Below, piece after piece: positions 18,405 to 27,878 of a DNA stretch of 64,000 nucleotides. This DNA comes from Microvirga arvi. Its GTDB lineage: Bacteria > Pseudomonadota > Alphaproteobacteria > Rhizobiales > Beijerinckiaceae. Within the stretch, counting starts at the first letter, position 1; the number at the start of each line of letters is the position of its first letter. The notes under the pieces are model-generated. The model ran no database searches and had not been told where the DNA came from. It worked only from the letters and a program-made list of their open reading frames with translations. The translations under genes and the position numbers were made by a program. Location of the stretch: NCBI RefSeq assembly GCF_016892765.1, contig NZ_JAFEMD010000012.1:62001-126000 (forward strand), given 5' to 3'.

Positions 18405-18860
18405 ATGAACGAGCTGACGCCGAAAGATCCCGATTATGAGGCGCGCGTTCGGGCGAGCTTCGCGGCTCAAGGATTGATGGTGACGCTGGGCGCCTCTCTG
18501 GTTCGCGTATCGCCCGGCAAGGTCGAGATCTCCCTGCCTACCTCGACGGCCATCTCGCAGCAGCACGGCTTCGTGCATGCGGGAGCCCTGGCCAGCATTG
18601 CCGATTCCGCCGCCGGCTATGCGGCCCTGACCCTGATGAAGCCCGGCGCCGGCGTCCTCACTGCCGAATTCAAAATCAACCTTCTGGCACCGGGTATCGG
18701 TGAACGCATGACCGCCCGGGGCAGGGTCATCAAGGCCGGGAGAACGCTGACCCTGGCTCAAACCGACGTGTTCGCCATCCATGAGGGGCGCGAGAAGCAG
18801 ATCGCGCTGCTGACTGCCACCCTCATGGCGGTGGAGGGGCGCGAAGGAGTGAGCAGCTAG
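18405..18860 (+). CDS. PaaI-family hotdog thioesterase
   Basis: A 151-residue hotdog-fold protein. The helix segment QQHGFVHAGALASIADSAAG carries the PaaI-type active-site His/Gly and Asp region, and AEFKINLLAPGIGERMTARG forms the following strands. The ATG at 18405 has GGAGA at good spacing; a TTG eight codons earlier is less likely. It hydrolyses acyl-CoA thioesters, perhaps aromatic or stalled ones, but nothing local fixes the substrate. It stands alone between divergent and convergent neighbours. Confidence 0.87.
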   Translation: MNELTPKDPDYEARVRASFAAQGLMVTLGASLVRVSPGKVEISLPTSTAISQQHGFVHAGALASIADSAAGYAALTLMKPGAGVLTAEFKINLLAPGIGERMTARGRVIKAGRTLTLAQTDVFAIHEGREKQIALLTATLMAVEGREGVSS

Positions 18861-18910
18861 AGCATCGGACCCAAAAGTGGATCGGCACTTTTGGGATCTT
18901 CGGATACGCT
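18861..18910. repeat. Palindromic repeat, family A copy 1 (terminator-like)
   Basis: AGCATCGGACCCAAAAGTGG (18861-18880) is followed by a short loop and CACTTTTGGG, giving an inner ten-base stem with an imperfect outer stem. The left arm is identical over 20 bases to 56681-56700. It lies immediately after the thioesterase stop and touches the end of the convergent SMP-30 gene, so it may also act as a bidirectional terminator. Confidence 0.75.
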
Positions 18911-19835
18911 AGAATGTCTTGGCCCCGTTGACCGGCAGCATGATCGAATAAAGCGAGGTCGTGGCGCAGATGTAGAGGCGGTTTCGCTTGAGCCCGCCGA
19001 AGACGACATTCGCGACGGCTTCGGGAACCAGGATCTTGCCGATGAGGGTCCCGTCGCTCTCATAGCAGTGGACCCCGTCGCCGGCGCTGGTCCAGATCCG
19101 CCCGGCCTCGTCCAGCCTGAATCCGTCGAACAGGCCCTGCGTGCAGGTGGCGAAGACGCCTCCGCCCGAGAGCTTGCCGTTGTCGTCCACGTCGAACACG
19201 CGGATGTGGCGCGGCCCGTCCTTCATATGGGTGGCGCCGGTATCGGCGACGTAGAGACGTTTTTCATCCGGCGAGAAGGCCAATCCGTTCGGGCGGACGA
19301 AATCGTCGGCGACCATGATCACATCGCCGGTATGCGGGTCGATCCGATAGACATGACAGTCACCGATCTCGCTTTCCGCCTTATGCCCCTCGTAATCGGA
19401 ATCGATCCCATAGGCAGGATCCGTAAACCAGATCGACCCGTCGGACTTCACCACCACGTCATTGGGGCTGTTGAAGCGCTTGCCGTGGTAGTGGCTGGCG
19501 AGCACCGTGATCGAGCCGTCATGCTCGGTGCGCGTCACGCGCCGGTTGCCGTGCTCGCATGTGACGAGGCATCCCTGCCGGTCGACTGTGTTGCCGTTGG
19601 AATAGCCCGACGAGGGGCGGAAGATGCTAACGGTGCCGGAAGTCTCGTCGAAGCGCATCATGCGGTCGTTGGGCACGTCGCTCCAGATCAGGAAGCGCCC
19701 GGCCGGGAAGTAGGCCGGTCCTTCCGCCCAGCGGCATCCCTCCGCCAGCTTCTCCAGGCGCGCCGACCCGATGTGCAGGCGCTTGAAACGATCATCGAGG
19801 ACGACAGCGACATCCCGGAACATGGCAAGTGACAT
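18909..19835 (-). CDS. SMP-30/gluconolactonase/LRE family protein
   Basis: A six-bladed beta-propeller lactonase of 308 residues. Visible family features are GCRWAEGPAYFPAGRFL, with the metal-ligand Glu near the N-terminus, HGKRFNSPNDVVVKSDGSIW and VRPNGLAFSPDEKRLYVADT, which carry the remaining metal-binding Asn and Asp positions. It lacks a signal peptide, so it is cytoplasmic. It probably opens a sugar lactone. It is followed upstream, seven bases away, by the universal stress protein gene on the same strand. Confidence 0.88.
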   Translation of the reverse strand: MSLAMFRDVAVVLDDRFKRLHIGSARLEKLAEGCRWAEGPAYFPAGRFLIWSDVPNDRMMRFDETSGTVSIFRPSSGYSNGNTVDRQGCLVTCEHGNRRVTRTEHDGSITVLASHYHGKRFNSPNDVVVKSDGSIWFTDPAYGIDSDYEGHKAESEIGDCHVYRIDPHTGDVIMVADDFVRPNGLAFSPDEKRLYVADTGATHMKDGPRHIRVFDVDDNGKLSGGGVFATCTQGLFDGFRLDEAGRIWTSAGDGVHCYESDGTLIGKILVPEAVANVVFGGLKRNRLYICATTSLYSIMLPVNGAKTF

Positions 19836-19841
19836 TTCCTG

Positions 19842-20678
19842 TCAGTGAGCCATCAGGACGGGGATCGTCGTGTTGCCCAGTATATGGCTCGTGGCGCCGC
19901 CGAAGAACATCTGACGCAGGCGGCTTTGGGTATAGGCTCCCTTGACCAGCAGGTCGCAACCGAGGGCGGCGGCCTCTTTCAGGATCGCTTCACCGGGCCT
20001 GTTGGACGGATCGACGGCCATCATGGCCTCCGCCGAGAGATCGTGCATTCTCAAGTGGCGGGCAAGCTCCGAGCCGGAGGGACCAGGAACACCCCAGTCA
20101 TCGAGTTCAAGAACAACGATGCGCTTGGCCTTCTTCAGCAACGGCATCGATCCCAGCACGGCCCGAGCCGTTTCCGTGCTCCGATTCCAGGCGATCACGA
20201 CAGTTTCGCCGAAGGTGCGGTTTGGGGTAGGGGGCGCGATCAGGACAGGACGCCCGGTCTCGAAAAGAGCCGCCTCAGCCGTGGAGAGGCGCGTCTGGCC
20301 GTTCGATCCGTCAGGGCGCCCCACCACGATGGTGTCGAAGACCCGTCCATAGGCTCCCAGAAAGGCATCCTCCATGAGCCCGTCCTGCCTCCAGCCTGAG
20401 CTGAGGCCCGAGATCCCGGCTGCAGATCGCGAAATCTGCTTGGTGGTCATGTAGGTCTCGAAGCGTTCGCGGCAGGCGCGGGCCATTTCGAGGCGGTTTT
20501 CGGGAGTGATGGGAGAGGGCACGCCGATGGCGATGTCGACCGGCAGGACCACTGGATAATCGGGGGTGATTGCTATTCCCTCGACATAGCTGTCGAACAT
20601 CTGGCCGAGCTGCAGCGCCGTCTCCAGCTGGGGTTCGATGCTGCCGTGGTCTTCGATCGGGACAAGAATGCTTTTCAT
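19842..20678 (-). CDS. Universal stress protein (UspA family), tandem-domain
   Basis: A 278-residue protein. The N-terminal half opens MKSILVPIEDHGSIEPQLET, the family's first strand. The C-terminal half has the ATP-loop-like LLVKGAYTQSRLRQMFFGGA followed by TIPVLMAH, the UspA ending. Length indicates two Usp domains. The ATG at 20678 was chosen by this alignment; a longer frame adds 12 unrelated residues. It is upstream of the SMP-30 gene, and a PPK2 gene precedes it, so a stress or energy role is plausible. Confidence 0.87.
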   Translation of the reverse strand: MKSILVPIEDHGSIEPQLETALQLGQMFDSYVEGIAITPDYPVVLPVDIAIGVPSPITPENRLEMARACRERFETYMTTKQISRSAAGISGLSSGWRQDGLMEDAFLGAYGRVFDTIVVGRPDGSNGQTRLSTAEAALFETGRPVLIAPPTPNRTFGETVVIAWNRSTETARAVLGSMPLLKKAKRIVVLELDDWGVPGPSGSELARHLRMHDLSAEAMMAVDPSNRPGEAILKEAAALGCDLLVKGAYTQSRLRQMFFGGATSHILGNTTIPVLMAH

Positions 20679-20721
20679 AAGGATTATTGTCGCGCTTAAA
20701 ACCGCCCTCGGCAAGGGCTTA

Positions 20722-20749
20722 GGGGCATTCGACGATGGGCGAATGCCCC
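20722..20749 (-). terminator. Stem-loop after ppk2
   Basis: GGGGCATTCG (20722-20731) pairs perfectly with CGAATGCCCC (20740-20749) around an eight-base loop. It lies between the end of the minus-strand PPK2 gene and the start of the universal stress gene. A second GC hairpin (CCGGT/ACCGG) abuts it at about 20750-20766. No long U tract follows, so it may be attenuating rather than fully terminating. Confidence 0.55.
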
Positions 20750-20774
20750 CGGTCCGGCCGAACCGGGACGTTCT

Positions 20775-21599
20775 CTAGCGGACTTCGTAGTCCTTTGGGT
20801 CCCAGGCGACCTTCGGATACTGGGGATCCATCTCCTCGAGAGTAGCCTTCACGATGTTCGCAACGGCGGCGTTACGGACCCATTTGCGATCAGCCGGGAT
20901 GACGTGCCAGGGCGCCCATTCGGTCGAGCAGCGATGGAGCATCGTCTCGTAGGCATCCTGGTAGTCGTCCCAATGCTCCCTGTCCTCCAGGTCCCCAGGG
21001 TTGAACTTCCAGTTCTTGGCTGGCTCCTCAAGACGGTCCTGCAGTCGCTCCTTCTGCTCGTCCTTCGAGATATGGAGCATGAACTTGAGGATCGTCGTGC
21101 CGTTCTCGGTCAGCATCTTTTCAAAGGCGTTGATCTGCTCATAACGCTGTTCGATCACCTTCTCCGGCGCGAGTTTTTTGACCTTCCCGATCAGGACATC
21201 CTCGTAATGGGAGCGGTTGAAGATGCCGATCGTGCCGCGCCGGGGGCAGACGGCATGCACGCGCCAGAGGTAGTCGTGTTCCAGTTCGAGCTTCGAAGGC
21301 GGGCCGAAAGCATGAACGGAGACGCCCAAGGGACCTGTCGCATTGAAGACGCTGCGGATGGTTCCGTCCTTGCCCGACGTGTCCGTGCCCTGGAGGATCA
21401 CGAGGAGCGCCCGCGAGCCCTCGGCATAGAGCCGGTCCTGAAGCGTGTCGATGTCCTTGGCGAGAGCTGCCGTGCTCGCCTTGGTCTCCTGCTCGTCACC
21501 GAAAAGCGACTTATCGCGCGGATCACGATCGCGAAGCCGAATCTTCTCGCCGGGATCCACCCGCAGCTTCTTGATCAAGGTCTTGGCCAGATCCGTCAT
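20775..21599 (-). CDS. ppk2: Polyphosphate kinase 2 family protein (class III-like)
   Basis: A 274-residue PPK2 that transfers phosphate between polyphosphate and nucleotides. Walker A is GTDTSGKDGTIRSVF, and the lid/Walker B region is GIFNRSHYEDVL. DYLWRVHAVCPRRG and TTILKFMLHISKDEQKERLQ match class III enzymes, which phosphorylate AMP and ADP. Three in-frame ATGs lie near the start. I chose 21599 because GGGAG lies six bases before it. Its neighbour is a stress protein, consistent with energy buffering. Confidence 0.88.
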   Translation of the reverse strand: MTDLAKTLIKKLRVDPGEKIRLRDRDPRDKSLFGDEQETKASTAALAKDIDTLQDRLYAEGSRALLVILQGTDTSGKDGTIRSVFNATGPLGVSVHAFGPPSKLELEHDYLWRVHAVCPRRGTIGIFNRSHYEDVLIGKVKKLAPEKVIEQRYEQINAFEKMLTENGTTILKFMLHISKDEQKERLQDRLEEPAKNWKFNPGDLEDREHWDDYQDAYETMLHRCSTEWAPWHVIPADRKWVRNAAVANIVKATLEEMDPQYPKVAWDPKDYEVR

Positions 21600-21734
21600 C
21601 TTCATCTCCCGGTTGCCTTCAGGACGATAGGGCATGAAGGCGTGAAAGGAAGATCGGGATCATCGACAGACTGCTCTTTACGCGGCTCCCGGCACCATCT
21701 ACCAAGACAGAGCAATAAAATCTTCCAGGGGCTG

Positions 21735-22373
21735 ATGATGCTCGCTCTCTATTACTATCCCGGCAATGCAAGTCTTCTGCCGCATATGATGCTGCGGGAA
21801 ATCGGGGCCGAGTTCGAACTGCGCCTCGTGGACAAGGGGCAGAATGCCCAGAAGAGCAGCGAGTATCTCAGGCTCAACCCAAACGGCCGTATCCCGGTTC
21901 TCCTCGACGGCGATGTCGTGCTGTTCGAGACGGCGGCGATCGCCCTTCACCTGGCCGACAAGTTTCCGAAGGCCGGCCTTGCGCCTGCTCCCGGCACCAA
22001 GGAGCGGGCCGAGTTCTACAAATGGATGGTCCACCTGACGAACACGCCGCAGGCGGAATACCGCGCCTGGTTCTATCCGCATGAGCATGTGAGTGACGAG
22101 GCCGCCGCAGCGTTCGTGAAGCAGGCGTCCGGCGAGCGGCTCAACCGCATGTTCGATGTGATTTCCGATCAGCTCGGTGACAGACCATGGCTGCTTGGCG
22201 ACCGCTTCTCCGCTGCCGACCTCTTCCTGTTCATGCTGATCCGCTGGGGCCGGGGCATGCCGCGTCCGCCGCGCAGCCTGCCGAACCTGAACGCCTTGGC
22301 CGAGCGGGTCCTGGCGCGACCTGCCGTTCAGCAGACCCTTGAGGTCGAAGGCATCAAGGCTCCGGTCTTCTGA
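21735..22373 (+). CDS. Glutathione S-transferase family protein
   Basis: A 212-residue cytosolic GST. The N-terminal thioredoxin-fold domain begins LALYYYPGNASLLPHMML and includes LNPNGRIPVLLDGDVVLFET, the glutathione-binding Pro and acidic-residue region. The C-terminal helical domain contains WLLGDRFSAADLFLFML. Two adjacent ATGs occur at 21735 and 21738. A long in-frame extension upstream is antisense to ppk2 and spurious. It converges on the LigD-like gene with three bases between stops. Confidence 0.88.
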   Translation: MMLALYYYPGNASLLPHMMLREIGAEFELRLVDKGQNAQKSSEYLRLNPNGRIPVLLDGDVVLFETAAIALHLADKFPKAGLAPAPGTKERAEFYKWMVHLTNTPQAEYRAWFYPHEHVSDEAAAAFVKQASGERLNRMFDVISDQLGDRPWLLGDRFSAADLFLFMLIRWGRGMPRPPRSLPNLNALAERVLARPAVQQTLEVEGIKAPVF

Positions 22374-22376
22374 GGC

Positions 22377-23960
22377 CTACTTCCTGCGCGAAGCCCGCTT
22401 CGCAGGCTTTTGCTCCGGCAGGACCTGATCCATTCTTCCGATGTCTGCCCAGGGATCCTGCTTCAGAGCAGCGAGACGCTTGCGAAGGTTCTCGACGGTG
22501 AAGCCATTGGGCTTGAGATCGGCGGACAACTCTTTCCAGGCCACCGGTGTCGCCACGGGCGCACCGGGGCGGGAACGGGTGGAATAGGGCGCGACGGCTG
22601 AGGCCTCGCGGTTGTTGCGCAGGTAATCGATGAAGATCCGACCTTCGCGTTCCTGCTTGACGGACGTGGTGGTGTAGCGATCCGGCTCGTCCGCCGCCAT
22701 CGCCTCGGCGATGCTCCGCGTGAAGGCAAGAGCGTCCTTCCACGACGCCTTCGGCTGCAGGGGGACGACCACGTGAAGGCCCTTGCCGCCCGTGGTCTTG
22801 ACGAAGCTTTCCAGACCCAGGGCCTTCATTCGCTCGCGAACCGCCAAAGCACCTTCGATCACACGCGGCCATTCCACGCCCTCGCCGGGGTCGAAATCGA
22901 AGATGAGGCGGTCTGGCCGCTCCAGGTCGGCAAGAGTTGCGCTCCAGACATGCATCTCCAGGACGCCGGACTGCACGAGGGCGATCACGCCTCGAACGTC
23001 GGTGACGGTCAGGGCCTCCTGCTCGCCGCTATTATCCGGAATCATGGTGCGGTGAACGAAATCGCTCATGCCGGCCCAGGAATGGCGCTGGACGAAGCAC
23101 TTCTTCTCTGCGCCTCCCGGGCAGCGGATGAGTGTCAGAGGACGGTTGATCAGATGCGGCAGGAGCCATTCGCCGATGCCGGCGTAGAACTCCGCCAGTT
23201 CGCGCTTCGTGACACCTTGATCTTCCCATAGCACGCGATCCGGATGGGTGAGGGGAACACCCGCGACATCGACAGTGCCGGCTGCCCCCTTTTTCGATGG
23301 GGCACGCTTCGACGCTGGAGCCGTTTCTTTGGCCTTCGTCTTCTCGGGTTTCTTGGACGGGGCCTTCGGCTTCAACAAGCTTCTTGCTGCTTTGGCAGGC
23401 GCGATTTCCTCGATGGAGCGCCCTGATTTCACGGACAATGGGGCCACCATGAGGATATCCGGCTCGTCCTCTGACCGAGCGAATGAGTCTTCGGCCTTGA
23501 TCAGAAGCCAGGATGTCTGGCGCTCGCGCGGGCGCTTGGCCATGCGGACGAGATGCCACGTGCCTTTGAGCTTCTTGCCGTCGAGACGGAAGGTGAGGCG
23601 GCCTTTCTCGTAACCCTCGTGGGGATCGCCCTCCGGCTCCCAGGTCCCCCGGTCCCACAGCAGGACAATGCCGCCGCCATATTGGTCCTCGGGGATGGTG
23701 CCCTCGAAGTCGCCATAGGCGAGCGGATGGTCCTCAACCTCGACCGCCAGACGCTTCTCGCCTTTGACGAGGCTGGGCCCCTTGGCGACGGCCCAGCTCT
23801 TCAGGACACCCTCGAGTTCGAGGCGGAAGTCATAGTGCAGGCGAGAGGCATCGTGCTTCTGCACGACGAAAGAGGCGCCCCGGTGCCGGGAGGCCTTGCC
23901 TGCCGGCTCCGAAGTTTTCGTGAAGTCGCGCTTGGCGCGATAGGCTGCGAGCTTTGCCAT
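22377..23960 (-). CDS. LigD-like protein with 3'-phosphoesterase and polymerase domains but no ligase domain
   Basis: A 527-residue NHEJ-type protein. Residues 1-187 are the 3'-phosphoesterase domain: H36, H42, D44, R46 and H78 match the catalytic spacing of Pseudomonas LigD, along with GTIPEDQYGGG. Residues 188-228 are a Lys/Pro/Ala-rich linker. From about 229 the archaeo-eukaryotic primase-like polymerase domain follows, with catalytic DFD in LIFDFDPGEGVEW and a later Asp in IFIDYLRNN. In the PE-LIG-POL order a ~300-residue ATP-dependent ligase should sit where the linker is, and no ligase KxDG motif is present. The reading frame is intact. No Ku gene is in the window. Confidence 0.88.
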   Translation of the reverse strand: MAKLAAYRAKRDFTKTSEPAGKASRHRGASFVVQKHDASRLHYDFRLELEGVLKSWAVAKGPSLVKGEKRLAVEVEDHPLAYGDFEGTIPEDQYGGGIVLLWDRGTWEPEGDPHEGYEKGRLTFRLDGKKLKGTWHLVRMAKRPRERQTSWLLIKAEDSFARSEDEPDILMVAPLSVKSGRSIEEIAPAKAARSLLKPKAPSKKPEKTKAKETAPASKRAPSKKGAAGTVDVAGVPLTHPDRVLWEDQGVTKRELAEFYAGIGEWLLPHLINRPLTLIRCPGGAEKKCFVQRHSWAGMSDFVHRTMIPDNSGEQEALTVTDVRGVIALVQSGVLEMHVWSATLADLERPDRLIFDFDPGEGVEWPRVIEGALAVRERMKALGLESFVKTTGGKGLHVVVPLQPKASWKDALAFTRSIAEAMAADEPDRYTTTSVKQEREGRIFIDYLRNNREASAVAPYSTRSRPGAPVATPVAWKELSADLKPNGFTVENLRKRLAALKQDPWADIGRMDQVLPEQKPAKRASRRK

Positions 23961-23967
23961 GGTGCCA

Positions 23968-24013
23968 GAGCTTGATCCGGTGAAGTGGATACCGGTTCAC
24001 CGCACGATCATGC
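23968..24013. repeat. Palindromic repeat, family A-like variant
   Basis: An inverted repeat with CGGTGAA/TTCACCG inner arms and GCTTGATC/GATCATGC outer arms. It resembles the GATC-bearing palindromes scattered through Hyphomicrobiales genomes. It lies directly upstream of the LigD-like gene, between it and the oligopeptide transporter operon. Its relation to the two family A copies is a judgement by eye. Confidence 0.5.
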
Positions 24014-24058
24014 GGCAAACAAAGATCAAATCCGCGCCAGGCTTTCCGGTTCCAGCCT

Positions 24059-25693
<1,635 letters not shown>

Positions 25694-25694
25694 G

Positions 25695-26837
25695 TCAGCG
25701 ATCCTTCGGGTCGAGAGCATCGCGCAAACCATCGCCAATGAAGTTCAGGCAGAACAGGATCGCGACAAGCGTCAGGGCGGGATAGATCAGCATCCAGGTG
25801 GAATCCTGGATGCTCTTGGCGCCCTCCGAAATCAGAACGCCAAGGCTGGTATAGGGCTCCTGAACACCAAGTCCGAGGAAGGACAGGAAGCTCTCGAGCA
25901 GGATCACGCGCGGCACCATGAGGGTCATGTAGACCACCACTGGGCCGAGGGTGTTCGGGATGACGTGGCGGCGGATGATGCCCTTCGTCTCGACGCCGAG
26001 CGCCTCGGCGGCCTGGACATATTCCTGGCGCTTAATCGAGAGCGTCTGGCCACGGACGATGCGCGCCATGTCGAGCCACTCGACGGCGCCGACCGCCAGG
26101 AACACCAGCACGAAATTCCGACCGAAGAAAACGACTAGCATGATGACGAAGAAGATGAACGGCAGCGAATAGAGGATGTCGACGATACGCATCATCACCA
26201 GGTCGACGCGTCCGCCGAGATATCCTGAGGTCGCGCCGTAGACCACGCCGATGATGATCGCGACGAACGTCGCCAGAAGTCCGATGGCGAGCGAGACCTG
26301 TCCGGCCTTCATGGTGCGTGTGAGAAGATCGCGTCCATTGGCTTCGGTGCCGAAGAAGAAGTACTGCTTATCGATAGGTACCTCGACCACAAGGCGGCGG
26401 CCCTCGTCCTGCCGTTCCACAACCTTTGCGGTGCCGAACAGATCCGAGCGCTCGAAATAGGCCAGCAGCCGCTCGTCGACGGGCCGCTCGCTCGTGCTGA
26501 CGAGAGCCATGCGCACGGCGTCGCCGGTTATCTCGATGTTCTCGGGCTTGGCTCTCACGCGGGAACCGATGCGCTCTGCCTGCGGAATGATCTGCTCCGC
26601 TTTCGGATAGGCGGTCAGGCTCGCCGGTGCGCGCACATAGTCCGGGTACACCCGATCGAAGGGATGACCGGTGAGGAATGGCCCGAAGATGCAGGCGAGT
26701 GCGATCAGTGCCAGGATGATCATACTGGCGACTGACGCCTTGTTGCGCAGGAGCCGGGTCCGCGCATCGGCCCAGAGCGAGCGACCGGAGATGGTCCCGG
26801 TCACGGGAATGTCGGAAATGACGGCGCCTTCAGCCAT
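25695..26837 (-). CDS. oppC: Peptide ABC transporter permease (OppC family) with enlarged periplasmic loop
   Basis: A 380-residue permease, about 80 longer than E. coli OppC. Six membrane segments are visible. The extra residues form one soluble block (about 60-155) between the first span and the conserved FFFGTEANGRDLLTRTMKAG. The EAA loop is EYVQAAEALGVETKGIIRRH. The enlarged loop faces the periplasm and could contact OppA. The gene follows oppB with nine bases between. Confidence 0.9.
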   Translation of the reverse strand: MAEGAVISDIPVTGTISGRSLWADARTRLLRNKASVASMIILALIALACIFGPFLTGHPFDRVYPDYVRAPASLTAYPKAEQIIPQAERIGSRVRAKPENIEITGDAVRMALVSTSERPVDERLLAYFERSDLFGTAKVVERQDEGRRLVVEVPIDKQYFFFGTEANGRDLLTRTMKAGQVSLAIGLLATFVAIIIGVVYGATSGYLGGRVDLVMMRIVDILYSLPFIFFVIMLVVFFGRNFVLVFLAVGAVEWLDMARIVRGQTLSIKRQEYVQAAEALGVETKGIIRRHVIPNTLGPVVVYMTLMVPRVILLESFLSFLGLGVQEPYTSLGVLISEGAKSIQDSTWMLIYPALTLVAILFCLNFIGDGLRDALDPKDR

Positions 26838-26846
26838 GGTGGTGCC

Positions 26847-27767
26847 TCATTCGTAACGGACGCGGGGGTCGATCACCGCGTAGAGGATGTCGACGATCAG
26901 GTTGAAGATGAGCACGAACACTGCCACCACGACGACGGTGCCCATCACGAGCGTGTAGTCGCGGTTCAGCGCGGCCTCGACGAAGTACCGACCGACGCCA
27001 GGCAGGGCGAAGATGGTTTCCACCACGACGGAGCCGGTGAGCAGGGCTGCGGCGGCGGGTCCAAGATAGGATACAACCGGCAGGGCTGCGCCACGCAGCG
27101 CATGCCGCACGATGACCCAGGACGGCAGGCCGAGCGAGCGGAGGGTGCGGATGTGGTTCGAACGCAGGTTCTCGATCATGGCGGCGCGGGTCATGCGCGC
27201 GATGATGGCGATCTGTGGCAGCGAAAGGGTGATGACCGGCAGGATCAGATTGCGCGGTGCGCCGCCCGCCCAGCCCGCAACGGGCAACAGGGCCAAGGCG
27301 AGGCCGAATACGATCTGAAGCACCGGGGCGATCACGAAGGTGGGGATCGTCAGGCCGAAGGTGCCGAGGCCGCTCACCATGTAGTCGATTATGCTGTTCT
27401 GGCGAAACGCCGCGATGGAGCCGAGCGTACCGCCGACAATGATGGCAAAGCCCAACGCCAATCCGCCAATCCGCATGGAAACCGGCAGGCCGTTGGCGAA
27501 GAGTTCAGCGACGCTGAAATCGCGCATGATGAAGGAGGGGCCGAAATCACCCTGCACGACGGCAGCGAGATAGCGCACGTACTGCTCGAAGAGCGGCCGG
27601 TCGAGGCCGTAGATCTTCTGCAGGTTCTCCATGACCTTGGCCTCGAGCGGACGCTCCAGGTCGAAGGGGCCGCCGGGCGCAAGCCGGATCAGGAAGAACG
27701 AAATCGTGATGATGATGAAAAGAGTGGGAATCGCCGAGAGAAGACGGCGGAAAACGAAGGGGATCAC
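26847..27767 (-). CDS. oppB: Peptide ABC transporter permease (OppB family)
   Basis: A 306-residue permease very close to E. coli OppB along its whole length. Examples are RRLLSAIPTLFIIITISFF, GDFGPSFIMRDFSV, the EAA loop segment IRTLRSLGLPSWVIVRHAL, and the ending LYAVIDPRVRYE. I chose the GTG at 27767, which aligns with the OppB start and has GGAG eight bases upstream, over a TTG eight codons earlier. Confidence 0.92.
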   Translation of the reverse strand: MIPFVFRRLLSAIPTLFIIITISFFLIRLAPGGPFDLERPLEAKVMENLQKIYGLDRPLFEQYVRYLAAVVQGDFGPSFIMRDFSVAELFANGLPVSMRIGGLALGFAIIVGGTLGSIAAFRQNSIIDYMVSGLGTFGLTIPTFVIAPVLQIVFGLALALLPVAGWAGGAPRNLILPVITLSLPQIAIIARMTRAAMIENLRSNHIRTLRSLGLPSWVIVRHALRGAALPVVSYLGPAAAALLTGSVVVETIFALPGVGRYFVEAALNRDYTLVMGTVVVVAVFVLIFNLIVDILYAVIDPRVRYE

Positions 27768-27838
27768 GGTATCGACTCCGCTCGATAACAACCCCTCAGC
27801 GAGGGAAGCAGCCTTCGCGGCTGACGTGTCGTTTGTGA

Positions 27839-27864
27839 GCCGGGCGGCTGTGAGGCCGCCCGGC
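27839..27864 (-). terminator. Strong GC stem-loop between oppA and oppB
   Basis: GCCGGGCGGC (27839-27848) pairs perfectly with GCCGCCCGGC (27855-27864) around a six-base loop. It lies 14 bases after the oppA stop on the minus strand. There is no U tract, so it probably protects the oppA 3' end and limits read-through into the membrane genes. The stem-loop at 573-604 has the same position in the first importer. Confidence 0.65.
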
Positions 27865-27878
27865 AGGATCGAGGATGC

